Below, one piece after another: positions 34,114 to 49,465 of a DNA stretch of 64,000 bases. The notes under the pieces were generated by a model. That model searched no databases, was not told the origin of the DNA, and worked only from the letters and a program-made list of their open reading frames with translations. A program made the translations under genes and the position numbers. How positions within the stretch are numbered: the first letter of the stretch is position 1; the number at the start of each line of letters is the position of its first letter. Source of the stretch: Corallococcus soli (GTDB lineage: Bacteria; Myxococcota; Myxococcia; Myxococcales; Myxococcaceae); the NCBI RefSeq assembly GCF_014930455.1, contig NZ_JAAIYO010000018.1, positions 80,563 to 144,562 of the forward strand. Reading direction: 5' to 3'.

Positions 34114-35676
<1,563 letters not shown>

Positions 35677-35688
35677 CCACGAGGCCTC

Positions 35689-38070
<2,382 letters not shown>

Positions 38071-38072
38071 CC

Positions 38073-38747
38073 ATGGCGCTGTTGTCCATCCGCAACGTCT
38101 TCAAGAGCTACTTCCTGCACGGCAAGCGCATTGACGTGCTGCGCGCCGTGTCGCTGGACATCCAGGCCGGGGAGCTGGTGTCCATGATTGGCGCGTCCGG
38201 CGCGGGCAAGAGCACCTTCCTGCACGTCCTGGGCACGCTGGACGCCCCGGCCGCCGGAGAGGTCCTCTTCGACGGGCGCTCCGTCTTCTCCATGAACGAC
38301 GCGGAGATCGCCGAGTTCAGGAACCGCACCATTGGCTTCGTCTTCCAGAGCCACTACCTGCTGCCGGAGTTCACCGCGCTGGAGAACGTGGCCATGCCCG
38401 CGCTCATCCAGCGGCGGGAGCGCGCGGGTGCCTACACCTACGCCCGGGAGCTGCTGGAGCGCGTGGGGCTGGGCAGCCGCGTGGATCACCGCCCCGGGGA
38501 GCTGTCCGGCGGCGAGGCCCAGCGCGTGGCGCTCGCGCGGGCCCTGGTGCTCAAGCCCGCGGTGCTGCTCGCGGACGAGCCCACCGGCAACCTGGACCCC
38601 ACCACGGGCGAGGGCATCCACCAGCTGCTCCGGGACGTCAACCGGGACCTGGGGATTACCGCCGTCATCGTGACGCACAACGAGACGCTCGCCCGCTCCA
38701 TGCCCCGCCGCCTGCGGCTGGCCGGCGGGCAGGTGTCGGAGGCCTGA
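38073..38747 (+). CDS. lolD: Lipoprotein-releasing ABC ATPase LolD
   Basis: The 224-residue ATPase matches LolD in size. It has Walker A GASGAGKSTFLHVLGTLD near residue 41, Q-loop FVFQSHYLLPEFTALENV, signature LSGGEAQRVALARALV, Walker B VLLADEPTGNLD and the switch histidine in VIVTHNE. The LLPEF motif after the Q-loop is typical of LolD/MacB-type ATPases. It energises the LolC/E permease encoded directly upstream. The gene is 2 nt from the previous stop, so translation is probably coupled. A promoter for the next gene lies immediately after it. Confidence 0.93.
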   Translation: MALLSIRNVFKSYFLHGKRIDVLRAVSLDIQAGELVSMIGASGAGKSTFLHVLGTLDAPAAGEVLFDGRSVFSMNDAEIAEFRNRTIGFVFQSHYLLPEFTALENVAMPALIQRRERAGAYTYARELLERVGLGSRVDHRPGELSGGEAQRVALARALVLKPAVLLADEPTGNLDPTTGEGIHQLLRDVNRDLGITAVIVTHNETLARSMPRRLRLAGGQVSEA

Positions 38748-38765
38748 TGGCCGCTCGCTTTTGGA

Positions 38766-38795
38766 TTGAGGGCCCCTTGGCCCATCCCGTAGATT
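38766..38795 (+). promoter_or_regulatory. bamA promoter
   Basis: TTGAGG (38766-38771) and TAGATT (38790-38795) are separated by 18 nt. The deduced TTG start of bamA lies 28 nt downstream. The box overlaps the earlier in-frame TTG at 38794, which argues against that codon as start. Confidence 0.55.
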
Positions 38796-38823
38796 GCCCC
38801 GCCTTTTCCTGGCCGGACTGCAC

Positions 38824-41298
<2,475 letters not shown>

Positions 41299-41411
41299 TA
41301 GGCATTGACCCCGGCTTCCCCGGCCATTCCACCTCCTCAAGAGGTGGGAGTGAACAGGCCGGGGGGGTGGACGTCGGAGCCTGCAGCACCCTTTTCGAGG
41401 AGCCGTAACCC

Positions 41412-41972
41412 ATGTCGCTTCGAAGCACCCTGGCGGTCACCGCCGCTGTCCTGTCGCTCGCCCTCCCGGTTGCCGCTTCGGCCGCCGACCTCAAGGTGGC
41501 CTACGTCGACCTGCAGCGCGTGCTGCTGGAGGTGGACGACGGAAAGGCCGCCAAGCTGCGCCTGCAGAAGTGGCTGGAGGCCCGCCAGAAGGAGATCGAC
41601 GCGGAGCAGGACACGCTGCGCAAGGAGAAGGAACTCCTCGACAAGCAGGCCAGCGCCATGAGCGAGGCCACCCGCACGCAGAAGGCCACCGAGCTCCAGA
41701 AGAAGGTCATGGAGCTGGCGCAGAAGTACGAGCGCAGCCGCGCCGAGGCGGCCAACAAGGAGCGCCAGGAGATGGAGCCCATCATCTCCCGCATCGACCA
41801 GGTCATCGCGACCATCGCGGAGCGGGACGGCCTGGGCTTCGTGCTGGACAAGCGCGACTCCGGCATCGTCTTCGCGCTGGGCCAGTACGACATCTCCAAC
41901 GAGGTCGTGCGCAGCTACAACAACGCCAAGAAGTCCTCGCCGGTGGCCAAGGACGCCCCGGTCAAGAAGTAG
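41412..41972 (+). CDS. skp: Skp/OmpH-like periplasmic chaperone
   Basis: The 186-residue protein has a signal peptide ([20 protein letters not shown]) followed by [15 protein letters not shown], the typical Skp beginning. Long charged coiled-coil helices ([17 protein letters not shown] ... [19 protein letters not shown]) and a closing [22 protein letters not shown] strand pair follow. Skp holds unfolded outer-membrane proteins in the periplasm on their way to BamA. A 7-bp inverted repeat (CCACCTC / GAGGTGG, 41329-41347) lies in the bamA-skp gap. The tail after [11 protein letters not shown] is Lys-rich. Confidence 0.92.
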   Translation: MSLRSTLAVTAAVLSLALPVAASAADLKVAYVDLQRVLLEVDDGKAAKLRLQKWLEARQKEIDAEQDTLRKEKELLDKQASAMSEATRTQKATELQKKVMELAQKYERSRAEAANKERQEMEPIISRIDQVIATIAERDGLGFVLDKRDSGIVFALGQYDISNEVVRSYNNAKKSSPVAKDAPVKK

Positions 41973-41992
41973 GCGACAAAGGAACCGCCCCC

Positions 41993-43057
41993 GTGCCCTC
42001 CGCACCTTCCGCGCACCGGCTGGGGGACATCGCCGCCCACGTCCGGGGTGAGCTCCTCGGCGACCCCGGACTGCTCGTCCACGGCCTGAACGGGCTGGAG
42101 GAAGCAGCTCCCGGGGAGGTGTCGTTCTACGGCAACCCCCGCTACCGCAAGCAGTTCGAGGCCACCCGCGCCTCGGCCGTGCTGGTGGGGATGGACACCC
42201 AGGCCCGTGACGGCGTGGCGCTGGTGCGGGTGCACAATCCGCATCTGGCGTACGCGAAGCTGCTGGCCCTGCTCCACCCCGTCGCCCGGCCGCAAGCCGG
42301 CATCCACCCGTCCGCCCACGTCCACCCGGAGGCCACGGTGCACCCGGAGGCGTCCGTGCGCGCCGGGGCGGTGGTGGAGAGGGGCGCCCAGGTCGGCGCC
42401 CGGACGGTGCTGCACCCCGGCGCCTACGTGGGCGAGGACGCGCGCGTGGGTGACGACTGCGTGCTCTACCCCCATGCCACGGTGCGCGAGCGCTGCGTCG
42501 TGGGCTCGCGCGTCATCCTCCACGCCTCGTCGGTGGTGGGCGCGGACGGGTTCGGCTTCGCGTTCAACGCCGAAGGCGACGCGGGACCGGAGCACTTCAA
42601 GATTCCCCAGGTGGGCATCGTCCGCATCGAGGACGACGTGGAGGTGGGGGCCTGCACCTGCATCGACCGCGCGACGGTGGGTGAAACGGTGGTGGGCCGG
42701 GGCACGAAGCTCGACAATCTCGTGCAGATCGCCCACAACGTGCGCGTGGGCCCGCTGTCGCTCATCTGTGCGCAGGCGGGCGTGTCGGGGTCGGCGGAGG
42801 TGGGCACCGGCGTGGTGCTCGCGGGGCAGGTGGGCGTGGTGGGCCACATCCGCGTGGGAGACCTGGCCAAGGTGGGCGCGCAGTCCGGCGTCGCCCATGA
42901 CGTCCCGGACGGACAGGTCGTCAGTGGCAGTCCCGCCATCCCCCACCGCGACTGGCTGCGTGCCAGTGCCGCGTCGGGGCAGCTGGCGGACCTGCTCAAG
43001 GAAGTGCGCGCCCTGCGCCGCAGGGTGGAGATGCTCGAGAAGGAGAAGGGCGGATGA
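41993..43057 (+). CDS. lpxD: UDP-3-O-(3-hydroxyacyl)-glucosamine N-acyltransferase LpxD
   Basis: The 354-residue protein has an N-terminal uridine-binding domain ([22 protein letters not shown]) and a long left-handed hexapeptide-repeat helix ([21 protein letters not shown] and many more). Catalytic-type histidines occur in HNVRVG. It ends with a short charged helix. LpxD adds the second acyl chain in lipid A synthesis. GTG 41993 is the start; GGAA lies 8-11 nt upstream. It overlaps fabZ (GGATGATG). The lpxD-fabZ-lpxA order is the classical Gram-negative lipid A cluster. Confidence 0.95.
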   Translation: MPSAPSAHRLGDIAAHVRGELLGDPGLLVHGLNGLEEAAPGEVSFYGNPRYRKQFEATRASAVLVGMDTQARDGVALVRVHNPHLAYAKLLALLHPVARPQAGIHPSAHVHPEATVHPEASVRAGAVVERGAQVGARTVLHPGAYVGEDARVGDDCVLYPHATVRERCVVGSRVILHASSVVGADGFGFAFNAEGDAGPEHFKIPQVGIVRIEDDVEVGACTCIDRATVGETVVGRGTKLDNLVQIAHNVRVGPLSLICAQAGVSGSAEVGTGVVLAGQVGVVGHIRVGDLAKVGAQSGVAHDVPDGQVVSGSPAIPHRDWLRASAASGQLADLLKEVRALRRRVEMLEKEKGG

Positions 43058-43524
43058 TGGACATCAGCGAGATCCAGAGCCTGCTGCCGCACCGCTACCC
43101 GTTCCTCCTGGTGGACCGGGTGGTGGAGATCGTGCCGGGCCAGAAGCTCACGGCGTACAAGAACGTCACCATCAACGAGCCCTTCTTCAACGGCCACTTC
43201 CCGGGCCACCCCGTCATGCCGGGCGTGCTGATCCTCGAAGCGCTCGCCCAGGCGACGGCCATCCTTGCGTACAAGACGGAAGCCATGGATCCGTCGCGGC
43301 TGGTGACGTACCTGATGGGCGTGGACAACGCGCGCTTCCGCAAGCCGGTGGTGCCCGGGGACAGGCTCCAGCTGGACATCGAGGTCATCCGTCACAAGGG
43401 CGCCATCTGGAAGACCCGGGGCCTGGCGACGGTGGACGGCGTGAAGGTGGCGGAAGGCGAGTTCCTCGCCACGGTGGTGGACAAGAACAAGGCCGCCAAG
43501 GGCGACGAGAGCGCGGCGTCGTAG
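43054..43524 (+). CDS. fabZ: 3-hydroxyacyl-[acyl-carrier-protein] dehydratase FabZ
   Basis: The 156-residue hot-dog-fold enzyme shows [14 protein letters not shown] at the start and the catalytic region [20 protein letters not shown], containing the His and Glu active-site residues. It dehydrates beta-hydroxyacyl-ACP during fatty-acid elongation and competes with LpxA and LpxD for hydroxyacyl-ACP, which explains its place among them. Start ATG 43054 overlaps the lpxD stop by 4 nt; ATG 43057 is an equally close alternative. The C-terminal tail is a few residues longer than usual and Lys/Asp-rich. Confidence 0.96.
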   Translation: MMDISEIQSLLPHRYPFLLVDRVVEIVPGQKLTAYKNVTINEPFFNGHFPGHPVMPGVLILEALAQATAILAYKTEAMDPSRLVTYLMGVDNARFRKPVVPGDRLQLDIEVIRHKGAIWKTRGLATVDGVKVAEGEFLATVVDKNKAAKGDESAAS

Positions 43525-43555
43525 GCGCGACGCGCGCGGCTGAGGAGAGAAGGAC

Positions 43556-44332
43556 ATGGCGCAGGTTCATCCCACCGCGGTCGTCCATCCGGGGGCCCGC
43601 CTCCACGACACCGTCGTCGTGGGGCCGTTCTCGGTCATCGGTGAGCACGTCGTCATCGGCGCGGGCTCGCGCATCGGGCCGCACGTCGTCATCGAGGGCC
43701 GCACGACGCTCGGTGAGCGCAACCACCTCTTCCAGTTCTGCTCGGTGGGCGCCGCGCCCCAGGACTTGAAGTACGCGGGCGAAGACACCGAACTCATCAT
43801 CGGCGACGACAACCAGATCCGTGAGTTCGTCACGGTGAACCTGGGCACGGTGTCGGGCGGCGGGGCCACGCGCCTGGGCCACCGCAACCTGCTGCTCGCC
43901 AACAGCCACATCGCGCACGACTGCGAAGTGGGCAACGAGGTCCTCCTCGCCAACGGCGCCGCGCTCGCGGGCCACGTGGTGGTGGAGGACGCGGTGAAGA
44001 TCTCCGGCCTCGTCGCGGTGCACCAGTTCACCCGGCTGGGCCGCTACGCGTTCATCTCCGGCGGCTCCATGGTCACCATGGACGTGCCCCCGTACTGCAC
44101 GGTGCAGGGCGACCGCGCCACGCTCGTGGGCCTCAACACCGTGGGCCTGGAGCGCGGCGGCTTCACCGAGGAGCAGATTGGCCGCGTGAAGGAGGCCTAC
44201 CGCATCCTCTTCCGCTCCAAGCTGGGGCTCCAGGACGCGCTCGCGCAGCTGCGCGGTGAGCTGTCCAGCCACCCGGAGGTGGAGCACCTGGTGAAGTTCG
44301 TGGAGCAGAGCAAGCGCGGCGTGACGCGCTAG
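43556..44332 (+). CDS. lpxA: UDP-N-acetylglucosamine acyltransferase LpxA
   Basis: The 258-residue protein has LpxA size and order: an N-terminal hexapeptide-repeat helix (IHP-type units such as VHPTAVVHPGARL, IGAGSRIGPHVVIEG), the catalytic histidine in NSHIAHDCEVG, and a C-terminal helical domain (EEQIGRVKEAYRILFRSKLGLQDAL). LpxA attaches the first 3-hydroxyacyl chain to UDP-GlcNAc in the cytoplasm and thus starts lipid A synthesis. Start ATG 43556 has a GAGAGAAGG ribosome-binding region upstream. It is followed after 39 nt by lpxI. Confidence 0.96.
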   Translation: MAQVHPTAVVHPGARLHDTVVVGPFSVIGEHVVIGAGSRIGPHVVIEGRTTLGERNHLFQFCSVGAAPQDLKYAGEDTELIIGDDNQIREFVTVNLGTVSGGGATRLGHRNLLLANSHIAHDCEVGNEVLLANGAALAGHVVVEDAVKISGLVAVHQFTRLGRYAFISGGSMVTMDVPPYCTVQGDRATLVGLNTVGLERGGFTEEQIGRVKEAYRILFRSKLGLQDALAQLRGELSSHPEVEHLVKFVEQSKRGVTR

Positions 44333-44371
44333 GCGCGGCAGGCCCTTCTGCACGGCACGAAAGGGGAACGG

Positions 44372-45175
44372 GTGGAGCGCATCGGGCTCATCGCGGGCAA
44401 CGGCCAGCTTCCCTTCCTCTTCGCGCGCGCCGCCCGGGCCCGGGGCCTGGACGTGGTGGTGGCCGCGCACCGCGGGGAGACGGACCCGGCGCTCGAGGCG
44501 GAGGTGGGCCACTTCGCCTGGGTGCGCGTGGGCCAGGTGGACCGCATCCAGAAGGTCTTCCGGCAGGCCGGCGTGAAGCAGGCGGCCATGGCGGGCGGCA
44601 TCGGCCGCGTGAAGGCCCTCTCCGACGCGCGGCCGGACCTGGGCGCGGTGCGCATCATCTCCCGCCTGCGCAGCTTCCGGGACGACGCGCTGTTGCGCGC
44701 GGTGGCCGCGGACTTCGAAGCGCGCGGCATCACCATCATCGCGCCCACGGACTTCCTGGGGGAGGTGCTGTGCCCGGAGGGCCTGCTGGCCGGCCCCGCG
44801 CTCAAGCCTGCCCAGGAGAAGGACGTGGCCCTGGGCCGCGAGGTGGCGGTGCTGCTGGGGCAGGCGGACGTGGGCCAGACGGTCGTCGTCCGCGACGGCC
44901 ACGTGCTCGCGCTGGAGGCCGTGGAGGGCACCGACGAGACCATCCGCCGGGGCGCGAAGCTGGGCGGCCCGGGCGCCGTGGTGGTGAAGCGCTGCAAGCC
45001 GGAGCAGGACCTGCGCTTCGACCTGCCCGCCGTGGGCCCGCGCACCCTGGAGGTCATGGACGAAGCCGGCGCCCGGGTGCTGGCGCTGGAGGTAGGGCGC
45101 ACGGTGCTGTTGGACGCACCCGCGCTCTTCGCGGGCGCCACCGCGCGGGGCATCTCGCTCGTCGGCGTGAGGTAG
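44372..45175 (+). CDS. lpxI: UDP-2,3-diacylglucosamine pyrophosphatase LpxI
   Basis: The 267-residue protein has the LpxI (former DUF1009) pattern: IGLIAGNGQLPFLFARAARA at the start, RVGQVDRIQKVFRQAGVKQ near 50, a central PTDFLGEVLCPEGLLAG and the conserved LEAVEGTDETIRRGAKLGG and VVVKRCKPEQDLRFDLPAVG in the C-terminal half. LpxI cleaves UDP-diacylglucosamine to lipid X in organisms that lack LpxH. The start is GTG 44372. The gene lies in the usual position between lpxA and lpxB, although lpxB is on the other strand further along. Confidence 0.93.
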   Translation: MERIGLIAGNGQLPFLFARAARARGLDVVVAAHRGETDPALEAEVGHFAWVRVGQVDRIQKVFRQAGVKQAAMAGGIGRVKALSDARPDLGAVRIISRLRSFRDDALLRAVAADFEARGITIIAPTDFLGEVLCPEGLLAGPALKPAQEKDVALGREVAVLLGQADVGQTVVVRDGHVLALEAVEGTDETIRRGAKLGGPGAVVVKRCKPEQDLRFDLPAVGPRTLEVMDEAGARVLALEVGRTVLLDAPALFAGATARGISLVGVR

Positions 45176-45234
45176 GTCCGCCACCTCCAGAAGAGCACCC
45201 TCGTATCGGGCTGGCCCGGGCCGGGGAGGGCGCC

Positions 45235-45240
45235 TAGCGT
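45235..45240 (+). promoter_or_regulatory. -10-like box before the OmpA-like gene
   Basis: TAGCGT, identical to the lysS -10 box, lies 71 nt before ATG 45312. The -35 position is GC-rich without a TTG element. Confidence 0.3.
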
Positions 45241-45311
45241 TGGGGAATCCGTCACCCCGGGCTGGAGTTGCCTCCCCACCTCCCCCCGCGACGCCGAGGC
45301 CGACGCCGCCC

Positions 45312-46349
45312 ATGTCCGTTCGACTCCTACCCTCCGCAGTGCTGCTGTCGGCGCTCGTGCTCCTGCCCCTGCCCGCGTTCGCGGAGGCCATCCGGGTGTC
45401 CCTGGAGGGCCGCGCGGCACTGGGGGAGGGCGTCCCCGCGCTGCTCGTCCACATCGAGGAGCCCATCGCCGGCTTCGAGGTGAAGCTCAAGCGCAGCGAC
45501 GGCAAGACGGTGGAGCTCAAGGGCGGCGGAAAGCCGGGCGTCACCCGGCGACTCGCGCTGGAGCAGCCGGAGGGGAAGTTCCACTACGAGGGCGAGCTGA
45601 CGGTGCAATTCCCCCCGGGGACCGAACCCGGCTCCATGCCCTTGTCCTTCGACACGGAGCTGTACGGCCCGCTGAAGCTGGAGGTGCGCCGCGAGGACGT
45701 GGACGTGGCGGCGCGCAAGGTGCGCTTCACGCTGTCGCGGCCCGCGGCGAAGACGGAGGTCACCGTGTTGATGGACACCGGCAAGACGGCCTTCGCGGGC
45801 GATGTGGACTTCAAGGGCGCGCCCGCGGGCACGCCGCTGGAGGTGAAGTGGATGCCGGCGGAGGGCAAGGTGATGCGCATCAGCCTGCGCGCCTTCGACA
45901 CCTCGAACTACTACACGGGCGTGGACCTCTTCCCGTGGCAGGTGGACGTGCCACACGAGGAGGTGGGCTTTCCCTCCGGCCGCTCGGACATCCCCCCGAC
46001 GGAGAAGGGCAAGCTGGAGGCCTCCTATAAAGCCGTCACTGAAGCGTTGAACAAGTATGGCCGCTGGGCGTCACTGCGCCTGTACGTGCTCGGGCACACC
46101 GACACGGTGGGCGCGACGGAGGCCAACCGGGAGCTGTCACTCAAGCGGGCGAAGAGCATCGCCGCCTGGTTCCGGCAGCGTGGCCTGAAGGTGCCGGTGT
46201 TCTACGAGGGGTTCGGAGAGCAGGCCCCGGCGGTGGCCACGCCGGACGAGACGGCGGAGGCGGGCAACCGTCGCGCCGAGTACATCATCGCGGTGGAGGA
46301 CCCGGCGTTGGCGAACGCCCCCTTCACCCCTCGCTGGCGCAAGCCATGA
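45312..46349 (+). CDS. OmpA-family protein
   Basis: The 345-residue protein has a signal peptide (LLPSAVLLSALVLLPLPAFA). An N-terminal beta-rich region of about 200 residues follows without a named domain (VSLEGRAALGEGVPALLVHIEE and onwards), then a C-terminal OmpA/MotB-type peptidoglycan-binding domain. The last has LYVLGHTDTVGATEANRELS and RAKSIAAWFRQRGL, with the diaminopimelate-contact pattern NRRAEY. It likely tethers the outer membrane to peptidoglycan. ATG 45312 gives the signal peptide; the frame further upstream is Pro-rich and is rejected. It overlaps the following lipoprotein gene by ATGA. Confidence 0.85.
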   Translation: MSVRLLPSAVLLSALVLLPLPAFAEAIRVSLEGRAALGEGVPALLVHIEEPIAGFEVKLKRSDGKTVELKGGGKPGVTRRLALEQPEGKFHYEGELTVQFPPGTEPGSMPLSFDTELYGPLKLEVRREDVDVAARKVRFTLSRPAAKTEVTVLMDTGKTAFAGDVDFKGAPAGTPLEVKWMPAEGKVMRISLRAFDTSNYYTGVDLFPWQVDVPHEEVGFPSGRSDIPPTEKGKLEASYKAVTEALNKYGRWASLRLYVLGHTDTVGATEANRELSLKRAKSIAAWFRQRGLKVPVFYEGFGEQAPAVATPDETAEAGNRRAEYIIAVEDPALANAPFTPRWRKP

Positions 46350-46828
46350 GGTGGCACATGGTGGGGTTTCCTGGCATCCGGTCGTTGCTCGCCGTGGCGG
46401 GCCTGGGGCTCGTGGGCGCGGCGGGCTGCGTGCGCACCGTGCCGTACGCGCAGCGCATGGAGGTGGAAGGGGAGAAGTGCACGCTCCTCCAGGCGCTGAT
46501 GCGGCAGCCCGCTCCCGCCCAGGCCGTCCAGCGGTTCGTCGCGGAGGGCAAGGAGGCGAAGGCCCCCGTCGTCGTCTACGTTCGCCGTCCGGAGGACGCC
46601 ACGCTGGAGCGCTTCTTCTCCGAGGGCACGCAGTGCACGGACGCCACGTTCAAGGTCGTGCAGGAGAACGTCGTGGACGCGGTGGTGGTGTACCTGCAGG
46701 AGGTCCAGGGGGGCTACGCGTACGACGCGCAGCGCTCCAGCCCGGAGCACCTGTCCATGGATGGCCGGCCCCAGGGCACCGTGCGCAAGGACGGCGCCGT
46801 GTGGGTGGCCGGCGCGGACGTCATTTGA
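46346..46828 (+). CDS. Probable lipoprotein of unknown function
   Basis: The 160-residue protein begins MRWHMVGFPGIRSLLAVAGL and has a lipobox VGAAGC (cysteine near residue 28) followed by VRTVPYAQRMEVEG. A cysteine pair may occur (EKCTLLQALM and EGTQCTDATF). I recognise no family in the mature part. It is coupled by ATGA to the OmpA-like gene, so the two may act together at the outer membrane. Its 3' end overlaps the convergent marC gene by 8 nt, and no terminator hairpin is visible between them. Confidence 0.75.
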   Translation: MRWHMVGFPGIRSLLAVAGLGLVGAAGCVRTVPYAQRMEVEGEKCTLLQALMRQPAPAQAVQRFVAEGKEAKAPVVVYVRRPEDATLERFFSEGTQCTDATFKVVQENVVDAVVVYLQEVQGGYAYDAQRSSPEHLSMDGRPQGTVRKDGAVWVAGADVI

Positions 46829-47456
46829 GCAGGTCCTTCGCCCCGTCCGCGATGAACTGCACCGCGATGGCGGCGAGGATGAGCCCGGACACGCGCTCCA
46901 GGATGGCCACGCCGGACTGACGCAGCACCCGCTGCACCAGGCTGGACGCGCGCAGGATGAAGTAGCTCGCCACGAAGGTGAGCACCACGGCGGCCACCAC
47001 CGGCAGCGCGGACACGAAGGACGTCCCGCTGCGCGCCATCAGCACCATGGCGGTGGCGATGGCGCCCGGCCCCGCCAGCAGGGGAATGGCCAGCGGGACG
47101 ATGGCCACGTCCTCCTTCACCGCGCCCTCCTCCTCTTCCGAGGGGCTGGTGCGAGTGGAGGACGGACGGGCCCGCAGCATGTCCAGCGAGGTGATGAGCA
47201 GCAGGATGCCGCCCGCGACGCGGAAGGCGCCCAGCGATACCGCGAACACCTGGAAGATGATGCGGCCGAAGAGGGCGAAGAACAGCATCATCCCGCACGC
47301 CACCAGACAGGCGCGCAGGGCGGTGCTGCGGATCTGCTGCTTCGTGTCACCGGCCGTCATCGCCAGGAACAGCGGCACGACGCCAATGGGGTCCACCACG
47401 AAGAAGATGGCGGACAGCGACACGAGGAACGTGGACACCATGCCGGACGTCGTCAT
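46821..47456 (-). CDS. MarC-family membrane protein
   Basis: The 211-residue protein has six hydrophobic segments and the MarC signature: FVVDPIGVVPLFLAMTAG near residue 20, VAGGILLLITSLDMLRA near 78, PLAIPLLAGPGAIATAMVLM near 116, and a closing GLILAAIAVQFIADG. MarC proteins are inner-membrane proteins of uncertain function, historically linked to multidrug resistance without clear proof. A charged loop (SSTRTSPSEEEEG) lies between the two halves. The gene starts 4 nt downstream of the polyprenol transferase gene on the minus strand, so they are probably co-transcribed. Confidence 0.9.
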   Translation of the reverse strand: MTTSGMVSTFLVSLSAIFFVVDPIGVVPLFLAMTAGDTKQQIRSTALRACLVACGMMLFFALFGRIIFQVFAVSLGAFRVAGGILLLITSLDMLRARPSSTRTSPSEEEEGAVKEDVAIVPLAIPLLAGPGAIATAMVLMARSGTSFVSALPVVAAVVLTFVASYFILRASSLVQRVLRQSGVAILERVSGLILAAIAVQFIADGAKDLLK

Positions 47457-47460
47457 GGCG

Positions 47461-48168
47461 TCAGACGGTGAAGCGCAGCTTCCACACCATGCCCAGCGCC
47501 TCCACGAAGATCTTCTTGTTCATCTTCGAGTGCCCCACGCGCCGGTCCTCGAACACGATGGGCACCTCGCGCACGGTGAAGCCCTTGCGCAGCGTGCGGT
47601 AGGTCAACTCAATCTGGAACGCGTACCCGGTGCTGCGCACGTCGTCCAGGTTGAGCGTCTCCAGCACGCGGCGGTGGAAGCACTTGAAGCCGCCGGTGAG
47701 GTCGCGCACGTCCACGCCCAGGATGCTGCGCGCGTACAGCGAACCGCCCCGGCTGATGATCTTCCGGCCCACGCCCCAGTTCACGGTGCCGCCGCCCGGC
47801 ACGTAGCGCGAACCCAGCACCAGGTCCGCGCCGCCCTCGGCGGTGTCCAGGAAGGTGGGCAGGTAGGCCGGGTCGTGGCTGAAGTCCGCGTCCATCTCCA
47901 GGATGTACGTGTAGCCCTCGGCGAGCGCCCACCGGAAGGCGGCCAGGTACGCCCGGCCCAGCCCCTCCTTCTTCGCGCGGTGGAGCACGCGCACGCGCGG
48001 GTCCTTCGCGGCCAGCTCGTCGGCGATCTGCCCCGTCCCGTCGGGCGAGTTGTCGTCGACGACGAGGATGTCCACGCGAGCATCGGCCGCCAGCACCGCC
48101 TGGGTGATGGGCCCGATGTTGTCCCGCTCGTTGTAGGTGGGGATGCAGACCAGCGCACGGTTCTTCAT
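47461..48168 (-). CDS. Polyprenol-phosphate mannosyltransferase-like glycosyltransferase
   Basis: The 235-residue GT2 enzyme starts MKNRALVCIPTYNERDNI and has DILVVDDNSPDGTGQIADE, ILEMDADFSHDPAYLP and the family-specific ending TYRTLRKGFTVREVPIVFEDR followed by HSKMNKKIF. It matches polyprenol monophosphomannose synthases of about 240 residues without the C-terminal membrane segments of DpmA types. It transfers mannose (or a related sugar) from a nucleotide to polyprenyl phosphate at the inner membrane. The chosen ATG (complement of 48166-48168) gives the family start; the longer frame adds seven residues. Upstream TATGTC could be a -10 box. Confidence 0.88.
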   Translation of the reverse strand: MKNRALVCIPTYNERDNIGPITQAVLAADARVDILVVDDNSPDGTGQIADELAAKDPRVRVLHRAKKEGLGRAYLAAFRWALAEGYTYILEMDADFSHDPAYLPTFLDTAEGGADLVLGSRYVPGGGTVNWGVGRKIISRGGSLYARSILGVDVRDLTGGFKCFHRRVLETLNLDDVRSTGYAFQIELTYRTLRKGFTVREVPIVFEDRRVGHSKMNKKIFVEALGMVWKLRFTV

Positions 48169-48230
48169 GGCTCGGCGGACATACCCCAAACCCGGCGCCG
48201 GAACAGCAGAAGCGGCGCGGGCGGCGTCCG

Positions 48231-49400
48231 TTACCCGTTACTGGAGGCAGGGCCCGGGGGCAGCAGCTCCAGCACCGTCTGCGCCGCCCGGTGGGCCGCG
48301 CCCACTTCGCCCAGGCGCCCGCGCACCTCGGCCAGCCCCTGGACCATCGCGTCGCGGGGCTCACCCGGCAGCCAGACGCGGCGCACCTCGGCGGAGATCC
48401 GCTCCGGGGTCATGTCGCCCTGGAGCAGCTCCGGAACCACGCGCCGGCCCGCCAGCAGGTTGATGAGCGACACGAAGGCCACCTTCAGCATCATCCGGCC
48501 CACCAGGTACGTCACCAGCGACACGCGGTAGACGACCACCAGGGGGCGCTCCATCAGTCCCGCCTCCAGCACCGCCGTGCCGGAGGCCACCACCGCGGCG
48601 TCGCTGGCCCCCACCACCTCCGGGGCCCGGCCCTCCACCAGCACTGGCGTCACGCCGCTGCCCTCGAAGCGGGAGGTGATCTCCGCCCGGTCGATGGTGG
48701 GCGCCACCGGCACCACCACCTGGAGCCCCGGCCGCTCTGCGGACAGCTGCTTCGCCGCCTCCACGAGGGTGGGCAGGATGCGGCGGATCTCCCCCATGCG
48801 GCTGCCCGGGAGCAGCGCGAGCGTGGGGGCGTCCAGCGCCAGGCCCAGCCGCTGCCGGAACTCCCGCGCGGTGGCGGGGGCGGGCATCTGCTCCAGCACG
48901 GGGCTGCCCACGTAGCGGGCGCTGACGCCGGCCTCCCGGTAGAAGTCTTCCTCGAAGGGCAGGATGCAGAGCATCCGGTCCACCAGGCGCTGGATGGTGC
49001 GCACCCGGCCCCGGCGCCAGGCCCAGATCATCGGCGACACGTAGTAGGCCACCGGGATGCCCAGGGCCTTGAGCTTCTTCGCCAGGCGCAGGTTGAAGTC
49101 CGGGATGTCCACCAGGATGGCGCAGTCCGGGCGGCGCTCGGCGGCGGCCTGGGCCAGGTCCTTCATGATCCGCAGGATGCGCGGGATGCGGGGCAGCACC
49201 TCGGTGATGCCCATGACGGACACCTCGCGGGCGTCGTGGATGAGCTCCACCCCCCGTGCGGCCAGTCGGGTTCCACCCATGCCGAAGAAGGTGAGGTCGG
49301 GTCGCAGGGCCTGGAGGGCGGCGACGAGCTCCGCGGCGTGGGTGTCGCCGGAGGCCTCGCCGGCCACGACGAGGATGCGGGGGGAGGGCGGCTGCGTCAT
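48231..49400 (-). CDS. lpxB: Lipid-A-disaccharide synthase LpxB
   Basis: The 389-residue GT19 enzyme has ILVVAGEASGDTHAAELVAAL at the start, FGMGGTRLAARGVEL, a central DFNLRLAKKLKALGIPVAYYVSPMIWAWR and, near the C-terminus, the catalytic-type GTAVLEAGLMERPLVVVYRV. LpxB joins lipid X and UDP-diacylglucosamine into the beta-1,6 disaccharide of lipid A. ATG (complement of 49398-49400) gives the family N-terminus; the longer frame adds 35 residues overlapping the divergent neighbour's upstream region. A TACGAT box at 49420-49425 on the minus strand could be its -10 element. Confidence 0.95.
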   Translation of the reverse strand: MTQPPSPRILVVAGEASGDTHAAELVAALQALRPDLTFFGMGGTRLAARGVELIHDAREVSVMGITEVLPRIPRILRIMKDLAQAAAERRPDCAILVDIPDFNLRLAKKLKALGIPVAYYVSPMIWAWRRGRVRTIQRLVDRMLCILPFEEDFYREAGVSARYVGSPVLEQMPAPATAREFRQRLGLALDAPTLALLPGSRMGEIRRILPTLVEAAKQLSAERPGLQVVVPVAPTIDRAEITSRFEGSGVTPVLVEGRAPEVVGASDAAVVASGTAVLEAGLMERPLVVVYRVSLVTYLVGRMMLKVAFVSLINLLAGRRVVPELLQGDMTPERISAEVRRVWLPGEPRDAMVQGLAEVRGRLGEVGAAHRAAQTVLELLPPGPASSNG

Positions 49401-49450
49401 GGGCGGCAAGAGGCCCGCATCGTACCTGATGCGCGGGGGGAGGGAGGCTG

Positions 49451-49456
49451 TAGACT
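49451..49456 (+). promoter_or_regulatory. -10-like box before the pseudo-receiver gene
   Basis: TAGACT lies 9 nt before TTG 49466. The -35 position (GATGCG) is a poor match. The region also serves lpxB on the opposite strand. Confidence 0.3.
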
Positions 49457-49465
49457 GCGGCCCCC

